Positions 1 to 13,500 of a stretch of DNA of 47,646 nucleotides are shown here, piece by piece; the stretch's first letter is position 1, and each line of letters opens with the position of its first letter. The stretch is taken from NCBI RefSeq assembly GCF_001949145.1, contig NW_019091581.1, forward strand, positions 196,741 through 244,386. Reading direction: 5' to 3'. The notes beneath the pieces are model-generated. The model was not told where the DNA came from and ran no database searches. It saw only the letters and a list, made by a program, of their open reading frames with translations. Both the position numbers and the translations under genes were made by a program. The stretch is from Acanthaster planci (Eukaryota > Echinodermata > Asteroidea > Valvatida > Acanthasteridae).

Positions 1-177
1 TCTGAAGTACACCAAAATGTTAAAGTCTTGTAGATTTGTTAGATTCATAATCGTTTTTGTAGTTCAGAAAAGTTTGCCTTTCTGTACTCATCAAGTGCCC
101 TACACATTTCCTTTTTTTATCACATTAGTTCACTGAATATTACTTGTATGGCTGCTTTTTCTTGATAATGAACACAG

Positions 178-3100
178 TTCAAAGAGGAAGTGCCTGGTGT
201 GGAGGTTGAATGTGCAGAGGAGCTGAGAAGATGCCAAGAAATAGAGAGTAAAGCTGGATCAACTGTGTTCCCCATCAGCTGGACATTCACCATCAAAGCC
301 GTGAACAAGGTATGTTCGTACATGTATACATTACATCTTTGGGAACCAACTTAAAAATTTACACTGTAAAAAAGAAAAAATAGGGCCCCACTACCTAATA
401 TATCAATTAGTATGGGCTCAACTGAAGGGATTTCCAAAATGGCATCACAATGCAGATATTTCGATCGTATTTTGACCAAGTCACCAGCTTGGCCACTTTC
501 AAGAATATTCTGCTGTATTTCTTGAAATATAGCTTCACTTTAAAATGATTTGGGTGCCACAATTGCAGTTGAATAATTTTTGCCTACTCTTCCAAATTGT
601 ATAACTCTTTTATGCTTGTCCATCTGTCAGAAGTTTGGAATAAATGAAGCAACACATGAAGTAACATTTCCCTTCAAATTTCTTGTTAAAAGCAGAAACC
701 TCTCCAGGAAGTGGGTTTGCTCTTTCCTGACCCCCACATCAGGTTCCACCTGTCTCGTGCCCGAGACAAGCACCAGGTGTGTTCCGGTGGGGATCTCAGT
801 GATGGCAGTGACACCTACCGAGTTCAAGTGGTATTCTCTTCAGAAACCCTAGGAACCTTCAACCAGTGGGTAGTGTTCAACTTTGGCAGTGAACCGGTGT
901 TAATCCGTAAATTGCAGGTTTGTGCAAATAACAAGAGTTTTAAATCCTACACATCCCTTCACCAACATGTTGCCCCTGCCAGCACCTGAAGATGTCACTT
1001 CCGGAGTACTTAAGTGACATGTGTCCTTTGCTGCTTGCCATAATCTTATCAATGTTGATTTTATAGTACTTTTAAGCCATTATCCTGACAGTTCCCAGTG
1101 ATTCTCATGCCATTTTAGTTTTCTACTTTTAATGTTTTTCGGTTCCACTTTAAGGATGGATTAAATGGCTTTTGTTGTTTACTCTTTTTTGGCCAAATAA
1201 ATAATAATAATAACAGTTGAGAATACTTGAGAGTGATACGATTACTAGAAATGTTTTTAGACTTAACCAGGGTTGGCAGGATTTGTAAAAAATATCACAA
1301 AAATTAAATTAACTAAAAGTTAACTTCATTTCTTTAATGTTACAAAGTACAATCCTGAATTGTTGGATTCTGTCAGCAATTTCTGAAATGGTTACTCAGC
1401 CAGTTAGCTGAGAGAATAGTGTTTAGAGTAAAAAAAAAGGGTCATCAAGGAGTTCTGTGAAATCCAAATAAACTTTGACAGGTTAATACTTGTTGAAAAA
1501 ACAAACACTGCAGGAACAAGTGGATTTAACTGTCACAGAACACCAACTGTTTAGCTTTTAATCCTTTGTGGTTTAGCCAGCTAGCATTGGATCTGGACCT
1601 AATTACAGGAACCAATTAACACTTTTGATAATCTTTGTGTGGGAGCTGTAGATGTCAGACATAGCATAGTTCCAGGTAAAACAAATGCATCCTAGGTCAA
1701 AACCTTTAACTGAAAAAATGCCTGGTTCAGGCTCTTTTTCTAAACTAAACCTTCCCTAAGAATTTAGGGTGCAACTGGATAGATTTGTGTTATGAATAAA
1801 AGTTGTGGGTGCATCAGTTTTAACAATTAAATGAAACTGAACATGTATTCCAATCTCAGAAGTTCCAGGGTGCTGTGTTTCTCCGACCAGGAGAATACAA
1901 AGTGGGTACCCATTGGGTTAGATATCAAATTTTGGGGTTGTCTAGTGGCAGCAAGGACTGATATCATGGCCCAGTGAGCAGGGGTAATAATCAGAGAAAT
2001 AAGTCACTATATAAACACAAAGTTTACATCCAGTTTTTCTTTGAAGAAAACTGGCTGTTGATCTTACAGAAAACCCCATTAATTTGCTACAGTCTCTTAA
2101 TAATTAATAAAATTAGTACTTTAACTTGATGATATTAAAACATAAAGTTAGGGGTGATGTAGGAAATCATTTTTTTCCAAAAACCTTGGCACATTTAGCG
2201 GGGCAACACCTTTACTTAGTTGTTTTGGCCGTACCCATTGCTTTCTGTATACTGAGACTCAGCCTTCACTTTTTAAGCAAAATTGTAGATCTGGTAAGGT
2301 TAGTTTATTTAGAGCATAAAGAGTTACTCATGCTTGTCTGTGTGTAGTGAAAAAGAGAAAACATTTGTTGTGAATTCTTCCAAAATAAAGGTTAATGTTG
2401 GAGCAAGGGATATGCCAATCCCCAGCGTGCCCAGCAGAATACCTACTGAACCATGGAACAACAGCAACAGCCAACTTGTCAAGTATTCGGACCCTGCAAA
2501 CATGACCGCCAGCCAACAAGCAGAACGGAATCTGGTTGAAGGACTGCAAGAGCGTTATCCTTACCAAGCACCCCACAGGTACCGAGACCGCAGCATCCTC
2601 TCCGAGGAGCTCAGCTGTGACAACTACAAAGAAGTCATGCACAACGTGCTGTACTTGGAGGAGAAGGAGTGCAGCAGGAAGATCTCCAAGTCAGTCTTTT
2701 CTCTCAACCCCAAGGGCACTCTTTGCCAATTTTATAAATCCATTCCCTTTAAATGGGTCATAAGAGAGATAAATTCCTGTGTTTATTGTGAACAAGTGAT
2801 GGGAATGATAAAAATAAAATCCAGTTGCATGATTAAGGAAGTAATGTACCGAATCTCTGCCAAAAGTGAAATGCCTGTAACAAACAGTGTGTTTCTTTTT
2901 CCATAGTGTATACCTGTAACATACAACGGTCTGTAACTAGAACTTTCTATCAGTTCTTTAAATGTCTTATCATGTTAATGATGGATCTAAGTTGATATAA
3001 CCTACTTCTTTTCAATACAAAAGTGTGGGGAATGATCCTTTAACCTATCTAGGGCAAAACTGGGGGGTAAATGACCCCCTTCCTACTTTACCTTAGGTTC

Positions 3101-4520
3101 AGCTTTGGGAAAGGTTATCCCCATAAATATGCAAATGTGAGGCTATATGAGGCCCCCGTGATGACGCTGTCTCTGATTTAGCACAGCCACTGCACTCCAT
3201 GCCCTTGGGTAGCACTAGGACTCCTATCACCCCCCTCCCCCAGTCTTGATGATAGCTTTTCCCCTGCCCATCGCCCTGACTAAAAATTGGTTTTGGAAGG
3301 ACACAGTCAATCTGTGCTTGAGATGGCCCTGTTGCTAAAGCCCCAGACATTTCACTCTTTAAACATTAGGTTTGCAACATCCAGCATCCTGAAGGTTGCG
3401 TCCCAAGTGGAACTGCCTGACGGCATGCATTTTGCTCCAAGAGGGTACTTGTTTGCCAGCATCGACCTGCAGCAGGCATTGATAGATGACACCGTGACCA
3501 GCCAGATCATTATCAAGAGTGTCCATAACATACTGCTCAAGTTTGGTTCCACAAAAAAGGTATTAAATAGAAATATTCTTGTGAACAAAATTAACCACAG
3601 GTTCACAATGTATTGCCATAATTTTGTTATCTTTATTGCAAATCAGATGCCAGATCATTCATGAATATGTAAGCAAATACCAGCACATGTGGAACATGTC
3701 TCTAAGATTCATAATGATACATATTTCTCTTGGTCAGAATTTGTCACTTTTCATACAAGTCACAGGTCAACAAACCCACTGAAAATATCACTAACTTATC
3801 ACGATTTTCTACATAGCAACTTGACTTTGTACAGGGTCAGATCAATTTTTTTTTGGGGGGGGGGAAATTGGGAATTTCTTATTGCAACCTTTGTCGCCTT
3901 TCCAGTGATTAGGAAGGGAGGGAAATAAACTAGTTTCCTTATTTCATGTTTTTGTTGTATTTAAAAAAAAAAACAACACTATCTTTTTTGAGGGGGAATG
4001 GCACTCATTTTCCCACCTGGCCTTAGTATATTGTGATTCTTTGAATAGAAGTTAATCAGATTTCATTTGACTGTAAAATCAGGTTTTCATGGCTAAATGC
4101 ATGGCACGTGGCATAATAAGGGATTGGAAATCAGAATGCTTCTCAAAACTGTAATGGCATTTAGAGACCAGACAAATGACTCTTGGATTTTCAGATATTT
4201 GTCAGAAAAATATTTTAATGGCTATTCTTGTAAGAATATGTTGTCACAGGATGACATGTGCTGAAAATATGATTTTGTTTCTATCAGATCTATGAGGCCG
4301 CCATTTTTACGAATCAGACATTTGGGAATGGAACTCAGCACAGCATGTATGTGAAGTTGAGCCCGCAGTGCGTTGCAGACCAGCAGCTGATCAGTGGAAC
4401 TGAGCGAGATGTTACCATCCAGCTGCAGCTGGACAGGACCCAGTTTGTCTTCAAGCATTTTGCCATTGATCGGTTGCAGCATATGGACATGGTACTGCCT
4501 GACCCAAACAAGCCACAAGA
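178..4520 (+). CDS. HELZ2: HELZ2-like exons 1-5: domain upstream of helicase 1
   Basis: Five exons encode about 369 residues before the first helicase. The second exon carries a stretch beginning GTFNQWVVFNFG and continuing to EPVLIRKLQ, which resembles the segment that precedes the helicase core in HELZ, MOV10 and HELZ2. The third has the acidic LEEKE run that sits just before the N-terminal beta-barrel in these proteins (for example MHNVLYLEEKE). The fifth ends in DPNKPQE, just before helicase 1. For the second exon I chose the acceptor at 695 rather than the one at 630. Only the 696 frame keeps the GTFNQWVVF segment open, and it joins exon 1 in phase 0. The region probably helps bind RNA, but that is inferred from relatives. 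The intron 918-2357 is long and I see no further exon in it, though a short one could be missed. Confidence 0.75.
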
Positions 4521-7500
4521 GTGAGTCCATATTGTTAAGTAGACATGTACATGTAACTTGAGACAAATTAGGGGCCTATGAAAATGTTACAGGTTCACAA
4601 GAGTACCACAGCTTGCCGTAAAACATATGAACCTTCGCACACGCACAAGGAGAGTTTCTGGGTTGCTATCTGACACTGTATTTTCAAAATTCAGGACAGC
4701 CTCAAATTAGCTACTGTAGCTTAGCATTGACATAAAATTTGATGATAAAGTGCAAACCAGCACTGCAACATTAGGGATGACTTACCTGCCATAAAGGGGG
4801 CGATATCAACCCCAAGTTGAAAAGAGGGAGGGAACAGTTGCCCTTTTGGACAGTCTCACTTCTGCTGGCAGTGCTGAGCATTGATATTTAGAGCATCAGA
4901 AACACTGCCTAGAATTAATGGAGTACTTAAGAATAAGGCAGGTACAAATCGGTATTATGGTAAGACAGAAGTGGTAACAAACATTTCTTTTTTTTTCTTG
5001 CTATATCAGGCTGCCGGATTCTGGTCAACGGTGGACCGACGACGGGACAAACCCACGACAGGACAAAATCGTGCACTATATCACCACCTATGGTGGGGAG
5101 GGAGCCCTTTCGATGCCTGGCATGGGGCCTGTACTCCTATGTGGACCCTTTGGAACTGGGAAGACTTTCACATTGGCAACAGCAGTGATGGAGACATTGA
5201 CAGAACAGCCTGAGAGCAAAATGCTGATTTGTACACACTCAAACAGGTGAGATCTCTCAGTAATCTCTATTAGAAAAGAGAAAATTTTATCCCTCTCTTA
5301 TCCTTGTCTTAGCCTCTTTAAAAAATACATCAATAATGAGGGTGTGTTATATGTATCTTCATTCTTGTACCCATGAGAGTGGAGAATACCACCTTGCTAC
5401 AGACAGCCAGTAACCAAATTTTTTGGTGTTACATTGTTTTTTGTGACCATGTAGTGCTGCAGACTTGTACATCACCAACTATCTGCACAAGTTTGTGCAG
5501 ATGTCAAAGTCACGCCAACCGGATCTGAAAATGATCCGCATCTATGCTACTTACCGTAACATCAGCTCAATCCATCATGATGTCCATGACTACCTGCTCC
5601 AAGACAATGACGGCAACATCCGCCTTCCCTCAGACGAGGATATAAGAGCTGCGCAAATCGTCGTGACCACACTCACCACAGCAGTGCACCTTGTCTCACA
5701 GACTATGCAAGGCTGTTTCTCTCACATCTTGATTGATGAGGCCGGCCAGGTCTTGGAGGCCGAGGCGTTGATGCCTCTTGCCATGGCAACCAAAGATACA
5801 TGCGTTGTCTTGGCGGGGGACCACATTCAGATGAGTCCCAAGGTAGGAGGAATTTTGCTTTGAAACATTTTCTGCTTTGTTGAATTTCACCAAATTTTAT
5901 ACATCTTTGATGCCTTTTTGCAATGATAATTTCCTTTTTGGCATGTCCCTAGCTATGTGCAGTCAAGTATATTTGTCAAAATTTATTAGTATCTGATCAT
6001 GATATGCATGGTACACATATTGACATGCAAGTTTTTCACATTTTCCATGTAAAAACTTCATTAAGGCCTTTTTTTAGGCCTATGGTTAACTTTTTGGATC
6101 ATCCTATTTTTAACGAGTATGTGAAATGTATGCTTGAAAGGAAGGGGTTGTATGCACTTTTCGTAGTGTAGCAAAAAAGCTGACATGTGGGCCACCATAG
6201 TTTGCTTACTTTTTAGAATTGGTTTAGGTGTCAGAGGAAAACACTGTGTGATAAAAAAAATGGATGGCCCATTTTCCAACAAATATGGAGGCTACTGTGC
6301 ATTTGAAAATGTGGAAAAAGCATACTCTTCAAAATGTTGAGTACCCTCCAATTCTTTTCAGAACCACACATACTCAAAGAGAGATATCCTCGCATGGTGT
6401 TACAGCAAAGGCAAGCTCTTGATGATGGACAAATCATACTGTTCAAAATGTTGATTACCCTCCACTTCTTTGCAAAACCACACATGCTCAACAAAAAAAA
6501 TTATCCTTGCATGGTGCTACCACAAATCTCTTCACCTTACCTGCACTTAAAGTGAACTAACGTAGGCCCATGTGCCACTGATCATTCCTATTGATAGCTA
6601 TTGCCACTCCATTCCTGTGTTAATTAATATTTCAGATACCTGCATTGAAAAGTTCAGGAACTCCCTTTACCCCTTAACAGTTGCCATTGATTGATGCCTT
6701 TCCCAGCAGTACTTAATCACAGCAGAGACCAGTTCATTGGCCTTTTCCATTGAGATTCCTTAATATGAAGCTGCCAATTTACCTGTTTCAATGCGCAGAT
6801 TTTCTCGGAAACGGTGCGGAGTGCTGGATTCGACAAGTCCATCCTGGAGCGCTTGTTCCGGGCTAAGGCCTGCCACGTTTTTCTCACGGCTAACTACCGG
6901 ACGTGCAAGCCAATACTTGACTTCATTGCCAAAACATTCTACAACCAGGCATTCTGCTCCAAGATTGACCAACCTCTGCACGAGACACTCTACCCATTAA
7001 TGTTTATTGAGGTGAAAGGAACAGATCAGCGAGTTGGGAAGTCTTACGTCAACACCCATGAGGTATTTATAATAGTTTCATTTCATTGAAGGTAATGTTT
7101 AGATTTTTAGATTAAGGAAATCTCACTGAAATATTAAACTCCTTTGTCTTTGAAAAGTCTCATGGGAGTACAAGAATTTCTGTAGGAACTATGACACAAA
7201 GGGTGTCACAATCAGTCGGCATTACCCACATATGGATAGTAATTGCTACACCACGAACTGTCGTTGAAGCACCAGAATCATTGTATGTGACGCTTGGTGG
7301 TACAACCAATGATTTTCAATCATTTCTGTGATGAGCATGTTCAATTTTTTTCTGCACTTGCTGTTTAGGTTCTGGAAGTTGTGAGAAGGGTGAAGGAGTT
7401 GGATCAAACTTGGCCAGCAGAATGGGGACCTTTCAGACACGAAAGCAGCATCGGGGTTATTGCGCCGTGCATAATGCAGGTAGGTTATATTGACTTGGTT

Positions 7501-10500
7501 CAGTGTTGTTATTTTTTTAAATAATTTCAACAGTGTTCCATTCTTATCTACTTGCAGGCAGACCCTGCAAGTAGGCTTAACCCTTGAGAAACTTTTCCCT
7601 CCCTGAATATCATCATTGGAATGCAGTATTGTGTCAAGCCTTTAAGATGTTGGTTATAACATCAGTTTGATGCCAATTTTAATGATGAATATTGGTCCTG
7701 TGGTGGCATGAAAGGCGGTATTTCTAAGGTCTTTCCCAGATATGTTACCTGGCATCAACTTTGAATGACCATTACAACAAATCCCAATGTTGAATTGAAA
7801 CTGAAATATGTTGAATTAAAACTAAAAATTAACACTGGATGTGCTTGTGAATGAGTATGCATGCCAAGTTGCAAAAGGTCAGGCATGAGAAAACCAAAAT
7901 CATGATTGGAGGGGGGCAGATTCTGTCCTCAACCATCTGTGAGATTGTGGAAAAATGAAGCTCAGCATAATTTTGTGTGTAAAAGGTGTCAGTGCGAGAA
8001 CCAACATGTGTACCAACATGCGCATGTACACCATTCATTTGTATTACACTTCCTGGTTCTAATAATGACACACTGCAGTACTTATGGGCTTAAGCTGCAC
8101 CGAGAGAACAGATGCTTCTTTTGCCGGAACTGAACTTTGCTGGTTCACGAATGACTAGGAAATGCGTGCATCACAGTTGCATCATTACTGATGAATTGGA
8201 CACTTCAGCCTATGTCATCAGCCATTCTAAATAATCTACCGGTTGTCTGACGGAAGTTGTGCTTCCATTTATCTCTGATGGCCACACCACGCAGTGTGGC
8301 TGCTTGTGCTGGTGAATAGTGGCACAGACATTCAACTAAATTGATGCCTTGTAAAAAAATCCAATCGCCCCGTCTAATGGCTCTAATTTTTTTTTACAGG
8401 TACGCGTAATCCGTGATGCTTTGCGTAAGGAAAGACTGGGCCATGTCACTGTTGAAACAGTGGATAATGTACAAGGTTAGTCTGTCTTTCAGTTTATCAA
8501 TTATGAGCGTAATAGTAGCTAACAGCTGTAAATTTTAACCAGTTTTTGAAATGGGGTCTGATGCAAATTTGATAATTACTCAAGATTTAGGAAATAAAAT
8601 GCAATGTCAATGTAGGGGAATAATCAGACTGACAACTGTGACAAAGCAGAATAAACAATGGTGATTCTACTGCTAGAAGGCAAAATTATATTTTTGATAA
8701 TAGAATCATCATTATCATTCTAAGATTGTTCATTACAGTCTAATTTGTTTCTCTTGTATTTTCAGGAAAGCAATTCCGAGCTGTGATCATCAGCACAGTG
8801 CGAACACATAAAACCCTATCCAAGTCCAGCCCATCAGCAGGTGTCCTAGATGAGAAGGATTCAGAGTTCTACTCCAGCTTCTTCTCCGATCCCAAGATGC
8901 TCAACACGGCCTTCACCCGTGCCCAATCACAGCTGATTGTAGTCGGTGATCCGGCGGCTCTGTGCTCTGTGGGCAGCTGTTCGACAAAGTGGAGGAAGTA
9001 CCTGAAAGAGTGTGAAGAAAACCAGAGCCTCCTTCCCTTGGTTAGTCCAGAGCCACTCATTAGTAGCCACTTTTCTACTGCCATTTTCTAATTATGAATG
9101 CTTCAGTGAATTAAGAAGAGTTTATCACTGTGACTTTGCCACTGAATCATTAATTTTGCATTATAGACCCTTTCATTTGAGAGTGATATGATAACCAAAT
9201 TGCAATGGGAAACAGATTGAAATGGCACTCAAAAGGAGCAATTTTCTGTACTCTTTGTTGAAATATCATCCTCAAAAATGAGCAAGTCTATTGCAGATAC
9301 TGGATAAAGATTTACCTGATATCATAGAATTTCTCGAGCTGTCATGTTTTCAAATCACATGATAGGTAAACGCAGAAGATAAAGGTTTATTCATAAATAC
9401 CTCAGACAGTCTCCCTATTCAACAACGTGCAACTTAACTGTGTATTAACATTTGATAATGCCCGCTGAGAATTAAGTGATAATGCCCACTGCATAAATCA
9501 TGCGCTGGCACATGGATACAAGTCAGTTTAGTTGATTCTGACTTGTCAAGAGTCTGTGTGCATGCAGCTCACCACATGCATGCCAATTGGATAATTTGCA
9601 TAAGAAATATTCCATAAAATAGATGGGGGTGTTTCGGAAAATGAAAGTAAAATTCTAGAACAGAATTGCTGGAAATCCATCATGTAATGACTTCTTTTGA
9701 CTCTGAGAGAACAGATATTTATGAATGGGAGTAATAAGTTATTCCCTTAATTAGTATGACATAGAGCTGACTGCATTGTCCTATTTTTTCAGAAGACAAC
9801 CTTCTCTTTGGAATATCACGGTGCATGAGAGGTACTTTCCTTTTTCGTCATACAACAGGGGACAACCATAAGTGGCATTCATGCTGAGATCAGAGGTGCA
9901 AGTCAAAGACTGAATCCAAACGCTGTGCCATTTCAGCCAGCCAGTTACAAGAAGCGTAATCTACCTGAAGATGATGGCAGTGAATTCAACAAGGCAAGTG
10001 TTTCACCCCAGCAAGGACCTGATGACCAGGATGGCCACTCTGACACTGACTCCTTGTCCACTTATGACGATGAGAGTGACTGTGAAGACGACATGCTTTC
10101 AGAGCTTCAAAGACAGGTCATGGAGGATGAGGAGGACATGCGAGAGGCTGCCCAGCAGGCAGAGAGTGCTTCAAAGGTGCACGTGCAAGTAGCACGAGAT
10201 GAGGATGATCGAGTGAGCAATGCAAAGGTTCACATGAAGGTAGCACAAGGTGAAGGAGCCGAACAAGAGAGCATCGCAAAGGTGCACCAACGTTGGGCGA
10301 AAGATGGGGGAGCTGAACAAGAGAGCATCGCAAAAGTGCACCAACGTAGGACACAAGATGGGGAAGTTGAACAAGAAAGCATTGCAAAAGTGCACCAACA
10401 TAGGGCACAAGATGGAGGATCTGAACAAGAGAGCATCGCAAAAGTGCACCAATGTAGGGCACAAGATGGGGGAGCTGGGAATCCTAATCCACATCATCTT

Positions 10501-13500
10501 AAGGACCAAAGTGTGTCCAAGAACCATCTTCTCAGTTCTAGGACTGCTATTTTGCATGGGATATCTGACAATCAGCAGGCAAACCAAGAACAGGCTGGAC
10601 CCAGCAAGATTCAAAACACAATTCAGTCTCAGCCTGTGGTCAAGTCAGACATCCAAATGAAGCCAGGGGGTTCTAAAACAAAAGGCAAAAAGACCACAAT
10701 GATTCGTGCTGATCACCTTTTGAAGTTCAAATCAGTTTACCGTTCCGGACTTGTTGGAGCAGCCGATTATGAAGATGGTGCTGATGAGACTGAGGAAGAA
10801 GAGAATCTCAAGATGATGGATAAAGAGTCACAGAGGGAAGGGTTAAGACTTGTAGAAAGACAACCAGACAAATACAAAATTTGCTCATTCAAGTTTGAGA
10901 TTTCTGCATTTGCTTATGCTGTCCCTAGGGGAGAAAATTCTTCCAAACAGGTCTGCATCAATGGAAGAAAGAACCGGGGGCAGGCATTACACCTGGATGA
11001 AGTTGTGGTCGAGATCCTTGAGGGTGATGCTGATGGTGATTTAGAAACCACTGATGCTTGTGTAGAGACAAAGATTTATGGCAAGGTTATCTGCATCTTG
11101 AAAAGAACAACTAACCCCAAAAGAATGAAAATAGTTTGTACCTTGGATAAATATACTGACAATCTTATGGTACCCGTAAACCACACATTCCCCAAGTTGT
11201 ACGTTATATCTGGCAAAGGTGTCATGAAGGGGCGCAAGACTAGTGGTCCATCAGCAGACTTTGTCCCAGTGTCAGTTTTCAGGAGCAAGAGACCACATGG
11301 ACAGATGTGCCTAGAGAGGGTGGTGAAGGTTTCTAGACAAGACAGGCAAAAAAAACTTTTCCTTGTAAAGTACTTGAAATGGGAGGATGACAACCGCTAT
11401 CCTGTGGGCTATGTCACTGAAGAGCTGCCTGTTGGTGACAATAAAGAAGATGGATTGCTCATTCTAAAGCACATCCATGGTGTAAGGGATGCATTCCCAC
11501 TCACTGCCATCAGAGATGTTGAGAGCATCTGTCCTTCAGACTGGCTGATTCCAGACGAAGAAATGCAGTCTCGGAAAGACTTCAGACGCAAGTCCGTTTT
11601 CACAGTTGACCATCCAGAGACCCAAGACATAGATGATGCCTTGAGCATTGAGGTGGATAATGGGATAATTGAAGTGGGCATTCACATTGCTGACGTATCT
11701 CACTTTGTCCCAGTAGCCTCAGCATTGGACAAGGAAGCCATGGAAAGAGCAGTGTCATTTTATCCGGCATTTTCAGAGCCAGTTGGGATGCTTCCCCCAC
11801 AGCTGAGTACTAACCTGTGCAGTTTACTTCCTGGCCAAGATAGACTTGCTGTCTCTGTCATTTTTACCATGCAGCAAGATGGATCAATTTCACAGTCTCA
11901 GTTTGTGCTCTCTGTTATTAACTCTAAGAAGCGAGTGACATTTAAAGAGGCAGAGCAGATGATCATGACTTCAGACCATCAACAAGAAGGATCTATAGAG
12001 GAGAAGATCAGGCTCCTAAGCAAACTAGCTCAAGCACGAAGACATGCCCGTCTGTCTGATGGCTATCTAGCTTATTCCCACAACCCAGAGGAGAAAGAGC
12101 TTTGTCACCCACTTGCGTCCTCTATGGTGGAGGAAATGATGCTGATTGCCAATGAGGAAGTATCAAAGTTCTTACTTAGTAGGTTCCCTGACCTCACTCC
12201 TCTCAGAAGCCAGCTTCCACCAGACGAAGAGAAAGTCACTACCTGGCTGAACAACCACAGAGAGAACATACCAAACAGCTTCTACCTTCAGTCTGATCCC
12301 ACCTTGCAGGGTAAAGGAGAGTGCACAAATGCTCATGAGGATGTCAACATCTTGAAAGACACTATGAAGAAGCTGTTGGCCATCATCCACTTGCCCAATG
12401 AGGCATCCCAAAAAATGGTCAAGATCACAGACATCATCTGCTCAGATGAAAATCACCCTCAGCTAGCTGTGGCCCAGGCAGAATTACATCATCTTCAGGA
12501 GCGAGCAACATACATCAGTTCTGGCGATTATGAAGATGGCCAGAAAAGGAAGCATCACACCTTGAAAAAGCCTTCTTACACCCACTTCACATCACCTATT
12601 CGACGGTACATTGACATTGTGGTGCACAGGTTGCTTAAAGCAGAATTGCCGAACAGGGGGGAAGAGCTCAGGCCGTATGCAAGTGAAGATTTGTCACTGA
12701 TTTGCCATCACTGCACCAATCAAAGCATTATGGCGAAACATTTTGAGAAAGAAACCATGAGCTTCCACTTGGCACTCAAGCTGAAAGAGACACCTCACAA
12801 GGTCAACGCATTTGTCCATGCCATCGGAGAGTCCAGCCTGCAGCTGATGTTCCCATATCGCAGCTTTGTTCCAAGGACCACCCAAACTGTTCCTTACCAA
12901 CATCTCAGCCCAATGACAAAACCTGACCTTACTGATGCTACAGAAGTCAACCTGGCATGGAAGATGCGCATTTATGATGTGAACATGCCGCCAATTCAAA
13001 GCATCAAAAGCCCTTTCAAACTCGACTCAGAGCAGTCCATTGTGAAAATCCCCTCAGCTGACATGCAGAAGCTGCTGTGGGGAATTAAAAACAATAACTT
13101 CAACTGCATTCAGTGTGTCGTGAAAAGAGTCAATAAGAACCACCTACAACTGGAGGAAGACAAAAGCCAACATCTGAAGGCACCAGACGGCACATCGCTG
13201 CCAGTTGCAGAAATAGCACAGACAGTGGACTCTGATGGGAACCCCTTCCCTTTTACAGACTTCTTCCGTGACTTTAAGCAGAGTGATGTTGTGGAAGTCT
13301 GTCTAGCTGTGTCCATATCCAGGGGCATGATACAACCCAGTGTTCAGCATTTCAAACTGACTCCAAAGCTGGGTTTGTGTCAAGAACATAGAGACGAACC
13401 TGCCGAGAGTTTTGATGTGGTGGCCTCAAAACGGGCAGTCCGATGCAGCACCGTGGAGAAATACCAGAACATCTGGCTGCCAATCCTGGAAGTAATGAGC

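Noticed and set aside
631-852. Open frame starting at the acceptor at 630 as an alternative second exon
   Set aside because: Its frame ends at a TAG near 850 and lacks the HELZ-type GTFNQWVVF segment, which is read only in the frame entered at 696 and joins exon 1 in phase 0.
9793-9831. Small exon between the acceptor at 9792 and the donor-like gtactt at 9832
   Set aside because: In the required phase it contains a TGA at 9826; the acceptor at 9858 gives an open, in-phase exon.
10118-10660. Overlapping repetitive ORFs on the minus strand and in another forward frame
   Set aside because: They are shadows of the 54-bp in-frame tandem repeat; composition (Cys/Leu/His-rich repeats) and lack of splice context argue against genes.
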